This document shows positions 1 to 7,293 of a DNA stretch of 10,101 nucleotides, one piece after another (position 1 is the first letter of the stretch; each line of letters opens with the position of its first letter). A program made the translations under genes and the position numbers. This stretch comes from Neptunomonas sp. Its GTDB lineage: Bacteria > Pseudomonadota > Gammaproteobacteria > Pseudomonadales > Balneatricaceae. The notes under the pieces were generated by a model that was not told the origin of the DNA, searched no databases, and saw only the letters and a list, made by a program, of their open reading frames with translations. Location of the stretch: NCBI GenBank assembly GCA_004195305.1, contig SDWN01000207.1:1-10101 (forward strand), read 5' to 3'.

Positions 1-98
1 ATAGCGATAGCAACACCCAGTGCCAGAGTGACCATGATCGGGTACATAAAAATGCCCCCGTTTTGAATAAAGCGAACAATGACGTCGAGCGTATCCAT
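1..98 (-). CDS. MotA/TolQ/ExbB-family proton channel protein, N-terminal fragment
   Basis: Partial gene running off the left edge; only 32 complete codons are visible, starting at the ATG whose first base is 98. The protein begins MDTLDVIVRFIQNGGIFMYP and continues into a hydrophobic stretch (IMVTLALGVAIA). This is the characteristic start of the short ExbB/TolQ-like subunits: a short amphipathic lead, a GGxFMYPI turn, then the first membrane helix. Members of this family form proton-conducting inner-membrane channels with an ExbD/TolR partner and energise envelope machines. A weak TAAGG lies about 11 nt upstream. The gene follows a cluster of exported TPR and small proteins on the same strand after a 161-bp gap with a promoter-like TATAAT, so it may have its own start of transcription. 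The Agl/Glt-like assignment (AglR-type as opposed to TolQ or ExbB) is inference from context. The family call is fairly sure despite the short length. Confidence 0.75.
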   Translation of the reverse strand, partial: MDTLDVIVRFIQNGGIFMYPIMVTLALGVAIA

Positions 99-226
99 AG
101 CTTAAACAACCTTACGAGTCTTAATTCGTCTCGAGGGGAGCAGCAGAGGCAGCTTCCGTTTGCCGAGGTGACTGACCTCTGATTCGGGTTTAGAGATGGC
201 CTTGGCGATCAGAAAAACCGGCGGAT

Positions 227-232
227 ATTATA
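227..232 (-). promoter_or_regulatory. Candidate -10 box upstream of the proton-channel gene
   Basis: Read on the minus strand this is a perfect TATAAT in an AT-rich patch, about 130 nt upstream of the channel gene start. The -35 match at 16-18 nt spacing is poor (TTTTCT region), and the spacer overlaps the small inverted repeat at 238-252. It would let the channel gene be transcribed separately from the TPR genes. The 99-259 gap otherwise shows only a 5-bp hairpin (165-169 with 175-179). A promoter is plausible but not shown. Confidence 0.35.
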
Positions 233-237
233 AATCA

Positions 238-252
238 TCTCGCCATGCGAGA
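238..252 (-). terminator. Weak hairpin just after the 96-aa gene
   Basis: A 6-bp perfect stem (TCTCGC paired with GCGAGA) closes a 3-nt loop 7 nt after the stop codon of the upstream small gene. On the minus strand it is followed by a loosely U-rich stretch (ATGATTTATAATAT), not by a clean U run. It could be a weak or attenuating terminator between the TPR genes and the proton-channel gene, or it may simply be a short inverted repeat. Confidence 0.3.
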
Positions 253-259
253 AAAGCGC

Positions 260-550
260 TTAAGGGCTGCTTTCAGGCTTGGCTGAGGGGCAGCTCCACA
301 ATTTAACTTGATAATCGGTCATAGGTTGGCCTGTGTCGCAGGGGGTCAGGGGGCTCAGGATCGGTTCTTTCATGACGGGGGTAGCAGGCATTGCTGGCAT
401 TTGCTCTTTCCAGGGGGTGATGTAGAGCACTTGGGGTAGCTCCTGATCACCGGTAATGGTCATGCCCTCCGTGGGCTCAAGCGCTGCAACCGTGCTGCTG
501 AAGAGTACCGTGGTCAACAATCCAAACCTTGTGAACAGCTTGCGGATCAT
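260..550 (-). CDS. Small exported protein of unknown function (96 aa)
   Basis: The chosen ATG at 550 overlaps the stop of the upstream TPR gene as ATGA and follows a G-rich ribosome-binding stretch; a longer open frame to 595 would add 15 residues inside the upstream gene and lacks such support. Residues 1-23 form a signal peptide (basic MIRKLFTR, hydrophobic core, cleavage about VAA/LEP), so the product is probably periplasmic. The mature part of about 73 residues carries ELPQVLYITPWKE (residues 38-49), a Pro/Met-rich linker, and two cysteines at 71 and 87 that could form a disulphide. I recall small proteins with an ELPxVLYIxPWK signature beside TPR and proton-channel genes in other gammaproteobacteria, but I know of no assigned function. 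It is the last gene of the coupled set before the 161-bp gap. That it is a real gene is likely; its role is unknown. Confidence 0.75.
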   Translation of the reverse strand: MIRKLFTRFGLLTTVLFSSTVAALEPTEGMTITGDQELPQVLYITPWKEQMPAMPATPVMKEPILSPLTPCDTGQPMTDYQVKLWSCPSAKPESSP

Positions 551-1015
551 CAGTTGCCCCCCTGTAGCATCCGTTGCTGCAGGTCTTGCAGCCACAGCTT
601 AACCTTTTTGGCCGTCTCGTCCTCTGGTGCTAATTCAAGGTAGCGCTGGTAGTGATCATGGGCATCGTAAAAAAATTGCAGGTAGATATCGTACAGGATA
701 GCGAGGTTGAGGTGGGCATCAGCAAAGTCGCTGAATAAGTGCCAAATTATACCAGGCACCTGCAATTTCAGGATCCTCTTTCAGCAGTTCTTGCAAGGTC
801 TGCTGGGCGGGGGGCAGTTCACCCTTGCGCAGCAGGGCGATGGCTTGCTGGTAGCGCAGTATAATCGCGGGGCTGAATTGTCGCGGCTGACCTTGCGCTT
901 GTGGCAGCTCGATCTTGATCGGCTCGGCACGTCTGGTATGAGTGCTGGTGCAACCGCTGAACAGGCTGAGGAGTACGACAGCAACGGCTAGTCGGGTTGG
1001 ATTATTCAAGGGCAT
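550..1015 (-). pseudogene. TPR lipoprotein, interrupted by a frameshift and apparent ~62-nt deletion
   Basis: Two frames together encode one TPR protein. The first frame starts at the ATG at 1015 (GGAG 6 nt upstream; a further ATG at 1039 lacks this). It has a lipoprotein signal ending LSLFSGC with the lipidated Cys at residue 22, then a helical TPR region, and ends prematurely at 719 after AWYNLALIQ. The second frame continues from about 729 with DFADAHLNLAILYDIYLQ, a typical last TPR, and ends at 550. Between the two GAW/DAH helix starts only 40 nt remain, whereas one 34-residue TPR needs 102. About 62 nt therefore seem missing, which also shifts the frame. The start overlaps the giant TPR gene by 14 bp, and its stop overlaps the next gene as ATGA. 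The intact protein would be an outer-membrane-anchored TPR subunit. A true mutation and an assembly or read error (for example repeat collapse) cannot be told apart here. Confidence 0.75.
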
Positions 1016-4000
1016 CACTGTACTCCGGTACCCGTTCATCTTTAGCGTAGCGGGCTGGCATCATCTGTCGTAGTTGGGTAAGACTGCTGGCAATGCCCGG
1101 GGTGTAGATATCCTGAGAGATCCGACCGACGTTGATCTCGTGCAGGCTGATCGCTTGATCTTCGAAAGGCAGGGCTTGCTCTTCGAGCAAGATATCGTAT
1201 TGCTCCAGCGCCAGGTCGTCGAGTTCTTCAGGGCGCTCGGATGACATCAGCGCCTCGGCGAACTCTTGATACAATTGGCCGATCAGCGCAGTGGCCAGGG
1301 TGCCTTGGGCCGATAGGCCGAAGTTGCTGGTCTGGGTCAGATAGCGAATGCTGGTCTGCATCGATTCACGTTTGCGTGGCAGGCTTTTATCCAGTGGTAG
1401 ATCCAGTGGCCGCGACTGGAATTCTGCCATCGCTTGCTTGCCTAGTATCAGTGCAGCATCTGAGGCGATAAACAGACTTCGATCGGTGTTGATCTCTTCC
1501 CCTGTGGCGGTGCTGGCTTTTATTTCAGCAGCGACCATCGCCTCAAGCCAGTGTTGCAGAGCTTTGCTATTATCGCCCTTTTTAGCGAGCTGATAAAGTT
1601 TCAGGCGGGCCTCCATTGCCGGTTCGTGCGGGTTGGGGAACGCTTCAATGTAGTGTTCGTAGGCCAGAATCGCGCGGTTGTGCTTATTCGCCTTTTCCTG
1701 CAGTGTTGCCGAGCGCCACAATGCATCACGGCCAAGCGCCGAGGTACCTTCGCGTTCGAAGATGCGCTGCAGTACTTGAGCGGCGGCAGGCCAGTTTTCA
1801 GTCTGCTCGTAAGCAACTACCCGTTTGTCGTCGATCGTGACTTGAAGTGGATGCCCTGGGTAGTCCTGGCTGAAGCGTTGCAGGGCCGCGACAGCTTCAG
1901 GCCAGCGTTCGAGTTTTAGTAGTATCGTGGCTGCGTCAAAGTCAGCCTGGGGCAGGATATGTGCACCCGGTACGACCTGGCCCAGGCGTTGGTAATGCTC
2001 CAGTGCGATAATCGGAGATCCGTCTCGCTGTGCTTGTTCGCCCTGTTGATAGATCGACTCGGCGAGGCGTCGTACCAGTGGTTTGCGTTCAGCCGCTGTC
2101 GTGACTAATCGTAGTAGCTGTTGGTAATCCTGCTCAGCATTCTGATACTGCTCTATTTCAAAAGATGCGTGGGAGCTGACTCGCCAGAGGCGCTGCAGGG
2201 TCGCATCGTCCAGGGTGGTGTTGTTCAGTTGTAGGGCACTGACAGTGGCTATCGCTTGCTGGTATTCATTTTGAGTGAATAGGTCCTCGGCTAGCTTAAC
2301 CAACGTTTTAATGGCGTAGATGGAGCCGGGGAAGGATTCGCTGAACAGTCGGCCCTCATCGATTCCCTGTTGGAGCCAGTGATTAGCATCGGCGCTGTTC
2401 TTCGCAGCGCTCAGATAGAGATCTTGATAGGCGAGCAGGACCGCATAACCTGCCTCTGCGCTTCGGGAGTAGTCGGGGTGTTGATAGGCGACCTGTTTGT
2501 AGGTGGCTGCGGCTTCAGGGATCTGGTTGGTTTCAGTCAGTGCCTCAGCTTTCATAAACAGCATATCAGGCATGCGTGGGTCATCGGGGGTGGCTTGCGT
2601 GAACTGTTCGTACCAGGTCAGAGCCAGTTGGTAATTATGTTGACGTAGCGCTTGGCTTTCGGGGCCTGTCTTGCTCTGCTGGGCCAGGGCATGGTCGCGC
2701 TGGGCCAGCTTTACCAGATAACCCGCCAGGTATTTCCTTATTCGATCACGCTGAGCAGGATCGGCTTGTATCCATGTTTGGGAGTTAATCCCGAAACGCT
2801 CGATGAAATATTCCCTTGCTGGCCAGGCCTTGCTGGGAAACCCACCATCGGTGTAAGCCGAAATAACCCGGGATTGCAGTTCAGGAGCATCATCAGAGTC
2901 CGGAAAGCGTAGGACCATCTCGCTGAAGATATCTGCGGCGTCGGTATAGCGGTATTTGTATTCAAAGTAGGCCCCTAGGTTCAAGTACACTTGGAACTCG
3001 TAGGGCTTAGGCTCCGCTTGACTGAAGTACTGTTGTACCGAACGCGTGCCGTCCATATAGGCGAAGGTCAGCGCGATCACCCTGAACGTATCGTCCAGCA
3101 GTGCCTTGCTGGCCTTTGCATTAGTCTGCTCATCGGCTGAGACCGCTGGGTCCGGCTGTTGCCAGTGGCGCTCGACCAGGATAAAGAAGCTGTCCAGTGC
3201 TTCCAGGTACTGGCTCTGTTTAAAGGCCGACCATGCCAGCTTATAACGGGCTTTGTCGATAAACTGTGTGTTGTTGTCGCTGTCGATCAGCTGTTGGTAA
3301 GACTCTGCCGCCAGGTCGTAGTCACGGGACCTGAATTCCAGCTCGGCGATCCGGAACCGGATCTCGGCTAGCAACAGCGGATCGGGTCCGGCGTGAATGA
3401 GTTGTTGCAGCGCCGCAAGGCTCTGGTTAGGTTGGCCGCTAATCTCGTAGCCCTTGGCCAGCTGGTAGTAGATTTGTGCCCTATTAATTCTGGGGTCGGG
3501 ACGCTCAAGCAGTTTCAGATACAGGCGGATAGCGCTTTCAGGGCTGATGTCGGCGCGCGCTGGAATCAAATCACCATTGAGGACCTGCTCGCTGATCAAT
3601 AATGTAAGGTCTGCCAGGTGGCGCAGTGCCTGATTTTGCACGGAGCTGTTGAGGGCGTTCTCGGTCAGCATTTGTAATGCACTCAACGCCAACTCGTAAG
3701 GGGGCTTAGTCACCGCTGGTAGCACGCTGGGCTTGGCTTGGCCTGGTGTGAATAAGTGCTGCTGTTCGGACTGGTCGAACTGATGAGAGCGGGGGGCTGC
3801 CAACGTTGAGAGCCAGAGCAAATGGTTCTCAAGCTCTGCTAGCATCTGGGTCGGCTCAAATTGCAGAGACTTGGCCAGGGCTGCAATCAGCAGATTTTTC
3901 TGCTTAACAAGTTTCGCCTGCATGGCAATGGCACGTCGCTCAATCTGGGGGAGCTTGGGCAAATTCTGTTCGGCCCTGATCTCTTCGAGCGGTTCCCACC

Positions 4001-5441
4001 AGCGATGTTTAAAGGGGGTGCCGGTGTGCCAGATCGCTATGCCATCGAGTAACACATAGCGCTCCGACCATGGCTGTGGTTGCCCTACCAGTCCGTTGAG
4101 ACGGTTTTCCAGTACCGCTATGCCTGGATCGCCTTGCAGAATAGCGTCAGGCAAGCGGGTGCCTATATTGGGGGTTGAGGCTCTGAATTTCTGTAGTTGG
4201 TTGTTGAGGTGATATCGGCCCTTCTCGAACAGTTCCAGCGCGGGTTGGATGAAAGGGGTCTGGTCGCTTAGTTGATTCAGCAGAAAGTTATTACGCTCAA
4301 TCTCGCTGAGTAGTAAGCGTGAATCCTCACTCAGAAATGACTCCAGTTCAGGAGCCGGGTCACCGCTCTGACGCTGTGCAAGCTGCTCCATGAAATCCAG
4401 AGAATTCACATATTTAACCTGCTTTAGAAAGTCGCCGCGCTGTTGTTGCAGAGGGGGGATCCACTCGCCAGCAAGCACGGCTGCCTGTGTATGGGCGCCC
4501 TGACGCCGCAGCTCTTCGAGCAGCAGAATATTGATTTTGCTGAGCTGCGGCGGTGACTGCTGCGATTGCTTGAGGAGTAGGTCCAGACGGCTCTGCTCAT
4601 CGGCATTGCTGAGAAGGATATGGTTTTCTACCTCTTGTTTGAGGCTGAACAGGGGGGCTGAAGGGCTAAAGTCTTGCAGTAGATTAAGCGCTCTGTCGGG
4701 TTGTCGGGTCAGACTGTAAGCGCTCAGTAAACGTGCCCGATCAACCAGTCCAGTATCTTCCAATGCAGAATTGTTTTGCAGTTGTTGGGTCAGGGCGAGA
4801 GCTTGGCTGGTTTGACCGTTGTTGATGAGTGCCAGTGCCTGATTGTATTCAATCAAGGCTGATATCCCCGAATCCGCAGTTTCTGCTAGGGCTGAAGTTT
4901 CCGAATCCGCAGTTTCTGCTAGGGCTGAAATTTCCAAATCCACAGTTTCTGCTAGGGCTGATATTCCCAAATCTACAGTCTCTTCTGCGCTGCTAGCCAG
5001 CTGCTGCAGGCGCATTTTCGTAACCTGTTGTAACAGGGTTGCACTGTCAGAGATTGCCGCGCCGAGTGGTTGTTGCAGCTGGCTGAGGCCGTGCTGAGAG
5101 CCCAGCCAGTCTTTACGTTGATAGGCTTTCATTGCCTGTATCAACCAGAGGCGGTTGAGTTCAAATACAGTCAGGTGCTTTTCTGCCAGGGTTCTTGTGG
5201 TTCGATAGTTTCCGACGGCTTCTGAATGACCCAAGATCAGTCCTTTGAGCAGCGGCTTGCTCTGCTGCTTTGCGGAAAGCCAGCTCTCGAAAAACTGTTG
5301 GCGTTGGTCCCATTGCAGCAGATGCTGGGCGTCATCCATATCGATATGTTCGGCCTGAGACAGGGGGGCTATCAGGGTTAGGCCGAGGGCAATCGCTATC
5401 CGGTAAGTTGTTTTGAGGAAGATTATCAAGGTTATTACCAT
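1002..5441 (-). CDS. Giant exported TPR-repeat protein (1479 aa)
   Basis: The ATG at 5441 overlaps the upstream stop by 7 bp, with a weak GAAG about 7 nt upstream. A signal peptide covers about residues 1-30 (hydrophobic core, cleavage about SQA/EHI), so the protein is probably periplasmic or surface-exposed. Residues 31-640 are helical with few clear repeats and include a four-copy 11-residue array at about 152-195. From about 645 to 1290 there are many TPR-like helix pairs, e.g. IYYQLAKGYEISGQPNQSL near 650, RFRIAELEFRSRDYDLAAE near 690 and YLNLGAYFEYKYRYTDAAD near 815. The C-terminal part (about 1300-1479) contains LEEQALPFEDQAISLHEIN and ends near MPARYAKDE, which I recall as conserved in TPR proteins located beside ExbB/ExbD genes. 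TPR proteins of this kind act as assembly scaffolds; partners here are unknown. The length exceeds the roughly 900 aa I recall for relatives. A GltD/GltE-like role is inference only. Confidence 0.9.
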   Translation of the reverse strand: MVITLIIFLKTTYRIAIALGLTLIAPLSQAEHIDMDDAQHLLQWDQRQQFFESWLSAKQQSKPLLKGLILGHSEAVGNYRTTRTLAEKHLTVFELNRLWLIQAMKAYQRKDWLGSQHGLSQLQQPLGAAISDSATLLQQVTKMRLQQLASSAEETVDLGISALAETVDLEISALAETADSETSALAETADSGISALIEYNQALALINNGQTSQALALTQQLQNNSALEDTGLVDRARLLSAYSLTRQPDRALNLLQDFSPSAPLFSLKQEVENHILLSNADEQSRLDLLLKQSQQSPPQLSKINILLLEELRRQGAHTQAAVLAGEWIPPLQQQRGDFLKQVKYVNSLDFMEQLAQRQSGDPAPELESFLSEDSRLLLSEIERNNFLLNQLSDQTPFIQPALELFEKGRYHLNNQLQKFRASTPNIGTRLPDAILQGDPGIAVLENRLNGLVGQPQPWSERYVLLDGIAIWHTGTPFKHRWWEPLEEIRAEQNLPKLPQIERRAIAMQAKLVKQKNLLIAALAKSLQFEPTQMLAELENHLLWLSTLAAPRSHQFDQSEQQHLFTPGQAKPSVLPAVTKPPYELALSALQMLTENALNSSVQNQALRHLADLTLLISEQVLNGDLIPARADISPESAIRLYLKLLERPDPRINRAQIYYQLAKGYEISGQPNQSLAALQQLIHAGPDPLLLAEIRFRIAELEFRSRDYDLAAESYQQLIDSDNNTQFIDKARYKLAWSAFKQSQYLEALDSFFILVERHWQQPDPAVSADEQTNAKASKALLDDTFRVIALTFAYMDGTRSVQQYFSQAEPKPYEFQVYLNLGAYFEYKYRYTDAADIFSEMVLRFPDSDDAPELQSRVISAYTDGGFPSKAWPAREYFIERFGINSQTWIQADPAQRDRIRKYLAGYLVKLAQRDHALAQQSKTGPESQALRQHNYQLALTWYEQFTQATPDDPRMPDMLFMKAEALTETNQIPEAAATYKQVAYQHPDYSRSAEAGYAVLLAYQDLYLSAAKNSADANHWLQQGIDEGRLFSESFPGSIYAIKTLVKLAEDLFTQNEYQQAIATVSALQLNNTTLDDATLQRLWRVSSHASFEIEQYQNAEQDYQQLLRLVTTAAERKPLVRRLAESIYQQGEQAQRDGSPIIALEHYQRLGQVVPGAHILPQADFDAATILLKLERWPEAVAALQRFSQDYPGHPLQVTIDDKRVVAYEQTENWPAAAQVLQRIFEREGTSALGRDALWRSATLQEKANKHNRAILAYEHYIEAFPNPHEPAMEARLKLYQLAKKGDNSKALQHWLEAMVAAEIKASTATGEEINTDRSLFIASDAALILGKQAMAEFQSRPLDLPLDKSLPRKRESMQTSIRYLTQTSNFGLSAQGTLATALIGQLYQEFAEALMSSERPEELDDLALEQYDILLEEQALPFEDQAISLHEINVGRISQDIYTPGIASSLTQLRQMMPARYAKDERVPEYSDALE
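4858..4989 (-). repeat. Four 33-bp tandem repeats inside the giant TPR gene
   Basis: Four consecutive 33-bp units (4858-4890, 4891-4923, 4924-4956, 4957-4989) share a plus-strand core like CAGTTTCTGCTAGGGCTGA. By eye, neighbours agree at 29, 30 and 27 of 33 positions. The unit is in frame and encodes 11 residues of the form SALAETVDLEI / SALAETADSGI, covering about residues 152-195. The repeat is acidic (E and D, no lysine or arginine) and lies between helical segments, so it looks like an added linker or helix and not a TPR. Copy number could vary by slippage without shifting the frame. Confidence 0.95.
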
Positions 5442-5950
5442 TCCGTTACTTCAATGTGACGAAATTGATTGTCAAGCTTCAGGAACAAAGGTTTGTCGCC
5501 CTTATGAATCACTTTTTCCGCTTCGACAAAGCGATTCCCCCCTAACGCCAGTCCGTAGATGCGGACCTTGATGACATGTTCACCACTCGGTAGCAAGGTT
5601 ATAAACATGGGTTGAACGGCGCGGTAATGCGCCAGCAGTTCTACCTTTTCCATCGGGAACTTGAACGTTTCGATCAGCTCATCGTCAATATAGAATTCGG
5701 CGTAATGGAGGAATATACGCGCCCCCTGAATCTGCGAAAACATCACCATAACCAGGTCATTCACCGGGAACAGAATGGAGTGTTCGGTCAGGTATAGGTC
5801 AGTGAGCAGGCTTGATGCCTCGGTCTGCAGGCTGCGGCTCTGTTTTAATAGCAAACTGTTATCTGTTGTAGGTGCGGCGTGGCCAGGCAGGCTCAGTGCG
5901 CAACACAGGATGAGGGTGGACAGGGTTAAATTCGGGCGATAATGTTTCAT
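5435..5950 (-). CDS. Exported protein of unknown function, first gene of the TPR/proton-channel cluster (171 aa)
   Basis: The ATG at 5950 (MKHYRPNLTL) gives a standard signal peptide with cleavage about PGHA/AP near residue 25; an ATG at 5962 would add only MLAR, and neither has a strong ribosome-binding site, so the start is uncertain. The mature protein of about 145 residues has a short helical lead (SRSLQTEASSLLTDLY) followed by alternating strand-like stretches: HSILFPVNDLVMVMFSQIQG, AEFYIDDELIETFKF, and PSGEHVIKVRIYGLAL. This pattern (hydrophobic LFP start, 'IDD' strand, 'SGEH' turn before a strand) resembles small periplasmic proteins that I recall next to large TPR genes in gammaproteobacteria, sometimes mislabelled as AraC regulators; no DNA-binding motif is visible here. 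Its stop overlaps the giant TPR start by 7 bp, so the two are probably co-translated. Function is unknown; a beta-sandwich partner of the TPR scaffold is inference. Confidence 0.8.
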   Translation of the reverse strand: MKHYRPNLTLSTLILCCALSLPGHAAPTTDNSLLLKQSRSLQTEASSLLTDLYLTEHSILFPVNDLVMVMFSQIQGARIFLHYAEFYIDDELIETFKFPMEKVELLAHYRAVQPMFITLLPSGEHVIKVRIYGLALGGNRFVEAEKVIHKGDKPLFLKLDNQFRHIEVTEW

Positions 5951-5986
5951 CCGCGCTAACATCTCTGCTGACTAATATTCATCGCA

Positions 5987-6002
5987 GTCGCCCGTCGGCG
6001 AC
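5987..6002 (-). terminator. Hairpin between yhiN-like gene and the envelope cluster
   Basis: A perfect 6-bp GC-rich stem (GTCGCC paired with GGCGAC) closes a 4-nt loop in the 91-bp gap between the flavoprotein stop (6042) and the next start (5950). No U run follows on either strand, so intrinsic termination is doubtful. The rest of the gap shows no convincing promoter. Confidence 0.25.
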
Positions 6003-6041
6003 AGGGTTGCGGTGCTAGCTTGCACAGGGTATGCAGGCATC

Positions 6042-7238
6042 TCATAGCGCAGCACCACAGGCGTGACCCGAGGCCCAGGCCCATTGGAAGTTATAGCCTC
6101 CGAGCCAACCGGTCACATCCACCACTTCGCCGATAAAATAGAGCCCGGGCAGGCGCTTGGCCTCGAAGGTTTTGGAGGATAGTTCGTCGCTGTCGATGCC
6201 GCCCCGGGTAACTTCGGCGGTGCGGTAGCCTTCGGTGGCGTTGGGTTTGATCTGGAAACGGTGCAGGCGCTGTTGCAGCTCGCTTCGGTCCTGTTTGAGG
6301 AGTTGGCTTAGCGGCTGCTCGGCGCTGGCAAGCCCTTCGCAGATGCGTTCGGCGAGCCGTTTAGGTAGCGCCTGGCCGAGGGCGTTCTTGAGTGCCTGGT
6401 TGGGCCGGAGCAATGTTTGCTGTTCGAGCAGTTCCGCGAGGGGCTGCTCGGGGGAGAAATCGATCCAGATCGGCTCGCCAGGCTGCCAGTAGTTGGAGAT
6501 CTGCAGCACCGCCGGGCCGGAGAGTCCGCGATGAGTAAACAGCAGGTCGCGTTTGAACGCCGCGCCACAGGCCGCATGGATCTCAACAGGGAGGCTGAGG
6601 CCCGATAAGGGGCTGAGTCGCTGCTTGTCTTCGACGTGCAGAGTGAACGGCACCAGTCCTGCCGATGTGGGGGTAATGCGCAGGCCGAATTGCTCGGCGA
6701 CCCGATAACCGATTGCCGAGGAGAGCTTCGGGATCGACAGACCACCACTGGCAACCACCAGGGCGTTGGCGCTAAAATTCTGCTGCGGAGTCTTGACCAG
6801 AAAGCGGCCATCGGCTGAGCGTTCAACGGCGCAGACCTCTGCCTCCAGGCTTAGTTCGACCCCAGCCCAGTCGCACTCTGTAAGCAGCATTTCGACCAGC
6901 TGTTTGGCTGAACCGGTGCAGAATAGCTGGCCGTGATCGCGTTCCTCGTAGTCGATCCCATGGCGCTCAACGAGCTCGATAAAATCCTGAGGCTGATAGC
7001 GGGCCAGGGCGGACTTGACGAAATGCGGATTGCTGCAGAGGTAATGGCTTGGATCGACCTGCCGATTGGTGAAGTTGCTCCGGCCGCCGCCGCTGATCAG
7101 GATCTTTTGTCCGGCTTTAGGGGCGCTGTCGAGCACCCGCACTTTTTTCCCGCGATAACCAGCCTGGGCTGCGCACATTAGCCCGGAAGCTCCGGCACCG
7201 ATGATGATGGCATCGTAATGCTGTTGGCTGGTATTCAA
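6042..7238 (-). CDS. yhiN: YhiN/HI0933-family NAD(P)/FAD-dependent oxidoreductase
   Basis: A 398-aa cytosolic flavoprotein, full length for the family. The N-terminus has the FAD-binding Rossmann motif GAGASG (residues 14-19), with an acidic D37 (VRVLD) at the end of the second strand to hold the ribose, followed by the family signature GQKILISGGGRSNFTN (43-58). The middle carries HGIDYEERDHGQLFC and ASGGLSIPKLSSAIGY, and the C-terminus ends with the second FAD-contacting block TRGGIDSDELSSKTFEAKRL...GEVVDVTGWLGGYNFQWAWASG. The start is a TTG at 7238: no in-frame ATG fits, and GAGGA lies 7-8 nt upstream, a strong ribosome-binding site. Its physiological substrate is not settled to my knowledge; relatives include the bile-acid enzyme BaiN, but nothing here points to that reaction. 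It lies between the DUF4124 gene and the TPR cluster on the same strand, with no overlap to either. Confidence 0.95.
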   Translation of the reverse strand: MNTSQQHYDAIIIGAGASGLMCAAQAGYRGKKVRVLDSAPKAGQKILISGGGRSNFTNRQVDPSHYLCSNPHFVKSALARYQPQDFIELVERHGIDYEERDHGQLFCTGSAKQLVEMLLTECDWAGVELSLEAEVCAVERSADGRFLVKTPQQNFSANALVVASGGLSIPKLSSAIGYRVAEQFGLRITPTSAGLVPFTLHVEDKQRLSPLSGLSLPVEIHAACGAAFKRDLLFTHRGLSGPAVLQISNYWQPGEPIWIDFSPEQPLAELLEQQTLLRPNQALKNALGQALPKRLAERICEGLASAEQPLSQLLKQDRSELQQRLHRFQIKPNATEGYRTAEVTRGGIDSDELSSKTFEAKRLPGLYFIGEVVDVTGWLGGYNFQWAWASGHACGAAL

Positions 7239-7293
7239 ACCGCGGTTCCTCGATCGGAAAAACCGCGATTATATGTCAGCCAGTGGCAATGGA

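Noticed and set aside
673..768. 11-bp inverted repeat (AAATTGCAGGT at 673-683 and its complement at 758-768) around the frameshift, suggesting an inversion.
   Set aside because: Both flanking and enclosed parts read as TPR helices in the same direction (AWYNLALIQ and ADAHLNLAILYD), so inverting the segment would destroy coding sense. A deletion explains the data better.
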